Part shown: positions 6,013 through 7,057 of the stretch, piece by piece
Layout: each line of letters opens with the position of its first letter
Numbering within the stretch: position 1 is the first letter of the stretch
Source of the DNA: Candidatus Sericytochromatia bacterium
Lineage (GTDB): Bacteria; Cyanobacteriota; Sericytochromatia; UBA7694
DNA: 7,057 nt
Direction: 5' to 3'
Assembly (NCBI GenBank): GCA_913773825.1
Contig: CAJYHH010001213.1
Span: forward strand, 1 to 7,057
Program-made: the position numbers and the translations under genes
The notes under the pieces: generated by a model
The model's input: only the letters and a program-made list of their open reading frames with translations
What the model was told of the DNA's origin: nothing
Database searches by the model: none

Positions 6013-6609
6013 ATGCCGAGCGTTCAGCGCCCCCAGATTCAAGCCCAGACCGAGGGCACCCTTAAGCGTTTGGGGGTCAAAACAAATGACGGTGTTACCC
6101 ATCAGGAACTCCACAAGCTTGATACCAACAAAGACAAAAAGCTCTCTGATCATGAGCTTTCAAATGTTGATCAAAAAGACAAAGCCCATATTCAAAAAGC
6201 CTTTGCCAAAGGCTCAGCCAATACTTCTGTTGCCTTTGATGAAAGCTACCGCACCAGTGCAGGCGGCACAGCAGTCAAACATGGTGCAGGTTTAGTTGTT
6301 GAAAACGCAGCCCATGTCGCCGGCCACGGTACTAAACTCGCTGGGCGTGCGGTTCCGGGCCTGGGAGCTGCCGTTAACGGTTATTTTGCCTATCAAAACG
6401 TCAGCCATGCGGTTGATGCTGGCAAACGCGGTAATGTCGGCTCAGCGGCTCTCTATAGCCTGGCTGGCGCCCTTGACGGCACTTCAGCTGTGATTAACGG
6501 TGCTGGCGCCATCACCGGTGTCGGCAGCCTGATTTCAGTTCCTGTCAATCTGGGCTTAGGTGTAGTCTCCAGCGGCCTCTCAATTGGCGCTGCTTACCTC
6601 GACGACTAA
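6013..6609 (+). CDS. EF-hand protein with glycine-rich hydrophobic C-terminal half
   Basis: 198 residues, no signal peptide. The loop 'DTNKDKKLSDHE' (37-48) fits the EF-hand pattern, with Asp37, Asn39, Asp41, Ser45 and Glu48 as calcium ligands and Leu44 at the hydrophobic position. Lys42 replaces the usual Gly. A shorter degenerate partner, 'KTNDGVTHQEL' (23-33), precedes it. Residues 84-196 are rich in Gly, Ala and Val, with many small-xxx-small spacings; 'AVPGLGAAVNGYFAY' (113-127) and 'DAGKRGNVGSAALYSLAGAL' (135-154) lead to 'INGAGAITGVGSLISVPVNLGLGVVSSGL' in pieces from 161 to 189. From memory this resembles hydrophobic, glycine-rich pretoxin or membrane-insertion segments of polymorphic toxins, but no toxin domain follows. 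AAGGA at 5998-6002 is ten bases before the ATG; the frame is open back to a stop at 5959 without another start codon. The family is unknown. A calcium-responsive, membrane-active or secreted protein is possible, unproven. Confidence 0.88.
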   Translation: MPSVQRPQIQAQTEGTLKRLGVKTNDGVTHQELHKLDTNKDKKLSDHELSNVDQKDKAHIQKAFAKGSANTSVAFDESYRTSAGGTAVKHGAGLVVENAAHVAGHGTKLAGRAVPGLGAAVNGYFAYQNVSHAVDAGKRGNVGSAALYSLAGALDGTSAVINGAGAITGVGSLISVPVNLGLGVVSSGLSIGAAYLDD

Positions 6610-6632
6610 AACTTAAACTGACTTTTTTACTC

Positions 6633-6666
6633 TGACCCTGCTACTCAACTGACAGTGGCAGGGTCA
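6633..6666 (+). terminator. Stable hairpin after the EF-hand gene, without a T-tract
   Basis: A 13-bp stem with one G.T pair joins 6633-6645 (core GACCCTGC) with 6654-6666 (core GCAGGGTC) around an 8-base loop. It begins 24 bases after the stop codon. The following bases are AGTCGTATC, with no T-run, and the six Ts at 6623-6628 lie before the stem. It may stabilise the mRNA end, or terminate weakly or with help. Confidence 0.5.
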
Positions 6667-6732
6667 AGTCGTATCTATTGCTTGACTTGCTGCCAAACAA
6701 AGCCTGTGAGAAGCTGTCTGAATAATCTATCT

Positions 6733-6737
6733 GAGGA
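6733..6737 (+). promoter_or_regulatory. Shine-Dalgarno GAGGA for the 6744 gene
   Basis: GAGGA lies six bases before the ATG at 6744, which sets the start of the partial gene. Upstream, TTGACT at 6682-6687 looks like a -35, but no good -10 lies at 16-18 bp from it; AATAAT (6721-6726) is too far away and too close to the start codon. Confidence 0.75.
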
Positions 6738-6743
6738 CGTTCT

Positions 6744-7035
6744 ATGAAACAGCTGTTATTAGCCCTGAGCCTGTCATTTGTTAGCTTTCAGCCAGCAATC
6801 AGTGCAGAGGGTTTAAATGCTGAAGCTCTTAAACGCTTTCTCAATGATTGGCAAAAACTGTCTGTTCAAGAACCCGAGACTTTGGCTTATTATCAGCAGC
6901 ACAATCAAGCCAAAGCGCTTAAGCTGGTCTGCTCCCAAAACAGTTCACGACCGATGCAAATCAAAGGGCTTGAGCAACTCGAAATCCTCAGTCAGTCTCA
7001 GGACAGCCAGACCTATAAAGCCCGTTTACAGCTTG
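6744..7035 (+). CDS. Predicted secreted protein, 3'-truncated at the contig end
   Basis: The reading frame is open from the ATG at 6744 to the end of the window, but only 97 codons are genomic, because adapter begins at 7036. The first 21 residues form a classic signal peptide: Lys2, a Leu-rich core 'LLLALSLSFV', then 'AISA' before a predicted cleavage at Ala21/Glu22. The protein is therefore probably exported through Sec. The mature part starts as an amphipathic helix ('LNAEALKRFLNDWQKL') with a later 'LAYYQQHNQ', one Cys at 63, and a likely beta strand 'TYKARLQL' at the break. A helix with a Trp, a Tyr-rich turn and later strands would suit an NTF2/SnoaL-like fold, but this is a weak guess on partial sequence. 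Start and signal peptide are well supported; function is unknown. Confidence 0.8.
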
Positions 7036-7057
7036 AGATCGGAAGAGCACACGTCTG
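7036..7057 (+). other. Illumina TruSeq adapter read-through (artefact)
   Basis: From 7036 the sequence begins AGATCGGAAGAGC and continues as the standard Illumina TruSeq Read 1 adapter for all 22 remaining bases. It is not genomic. It would add the false peptide '(E)IGRAHV' to the gene at 6744, a known contaminant in protein databases. Genomic sequence ends at about 7035. Confidence 0.97.

Noticed and set aside
5897..6295. 132-residue plus-strand frame overlapping the start of the EF-hand gene.
   Set aside because: It starts at a TTG inside the uppS terminator, lacks a Shine-Dalgarno site, and its composition is that of an out-of-frame shadow; the EF-hand frame has recognisable motifs.
6013..6609. 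Toxin-immunity pair formed by the EF-hand protein and the secreted protein at 6744.
   Set aside because: The genes are 134 bases apart with a hairpin between them, the second has its own export signal, and neither shows a known toxin or immunity domain.
1..7057. CRISPR array, tRNA or rRNA genes, insertion sequence or phage genes.
   Set aside because: No regularly spaced repeats, cloverleaf with acceptor and T-loop consensus, transposase motifs or phage structural proteins were seen on either strand.

Overview
The window is bacterial chromosome-like DNA, probably the end of a metagenomic or draft contig: its last 22 bases are Illumina adapter rather than genome. The organism cannot be named from this sequence. 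A cis-prenyltransferase of the undecaprenyl diphosphate synthase type points to a bacterium with a polyprenyl-dependent envelope. Some genes have Shine-Dalgarno sites, while others have a -10 box placed so that the mRNA would begin at the start codon, a mix seen in several non-model phyla. There are no rRNA or tRNA genes, CRISPR arrays, transposases or phage structural genes.

Layout: (1) 264-1067 (+) encodes a helical protein of unknown function, resembling 'GYxSFxxY' regulator-like proteins. A G-rich 14-bp tandem repeat follows its stop codon. (2) 1189-1371 (-) encodes a 60-residue two-helix membrane protein with a consensus TATAAT seven bases before its ATG. (3) 1417-3849 (-) encodes an 810-residue YfhO-family, GT-C-like membrane protein. 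(4) 3850-4059 is a divergent promoter region with repeated AGTCAC sites. (5) 4060-5805 (+) is a compact three-gene unit: a six-helix membrane protein, a winged-helix regulator and uppS. It ends at a strong intrinsic terminator (5863-5898). (6) 6013-6609 (+) encodes an EF-hand protein with a glycine-rich hydrophobic C-terminal half, followed by a hairpin. (7) 6744 to the window end (+) is the start of a predicted secreted protein, cut off by the adapter at 7036.

How the genes may fit together: UppS makes the lipid carrier for cell-wall and surface-glycan assembly. YfhO-family proteins are thought to use polyprenyl-phosphate sugars to decorate surface polymers. The two sit in divergent units sharing one regulatory region, so an envelope theme is plausible but inferred. 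The winged-helix protein is the obvious candidate to act on that region. The EF-hand protein is the least explained gene: its C-terminal half recalls the hydrophobic, glycine-rich segments near toxin domains in polymorphic toxins. No immunity gene or secretion system is visible, so this is a lead and not a demonstrated system.
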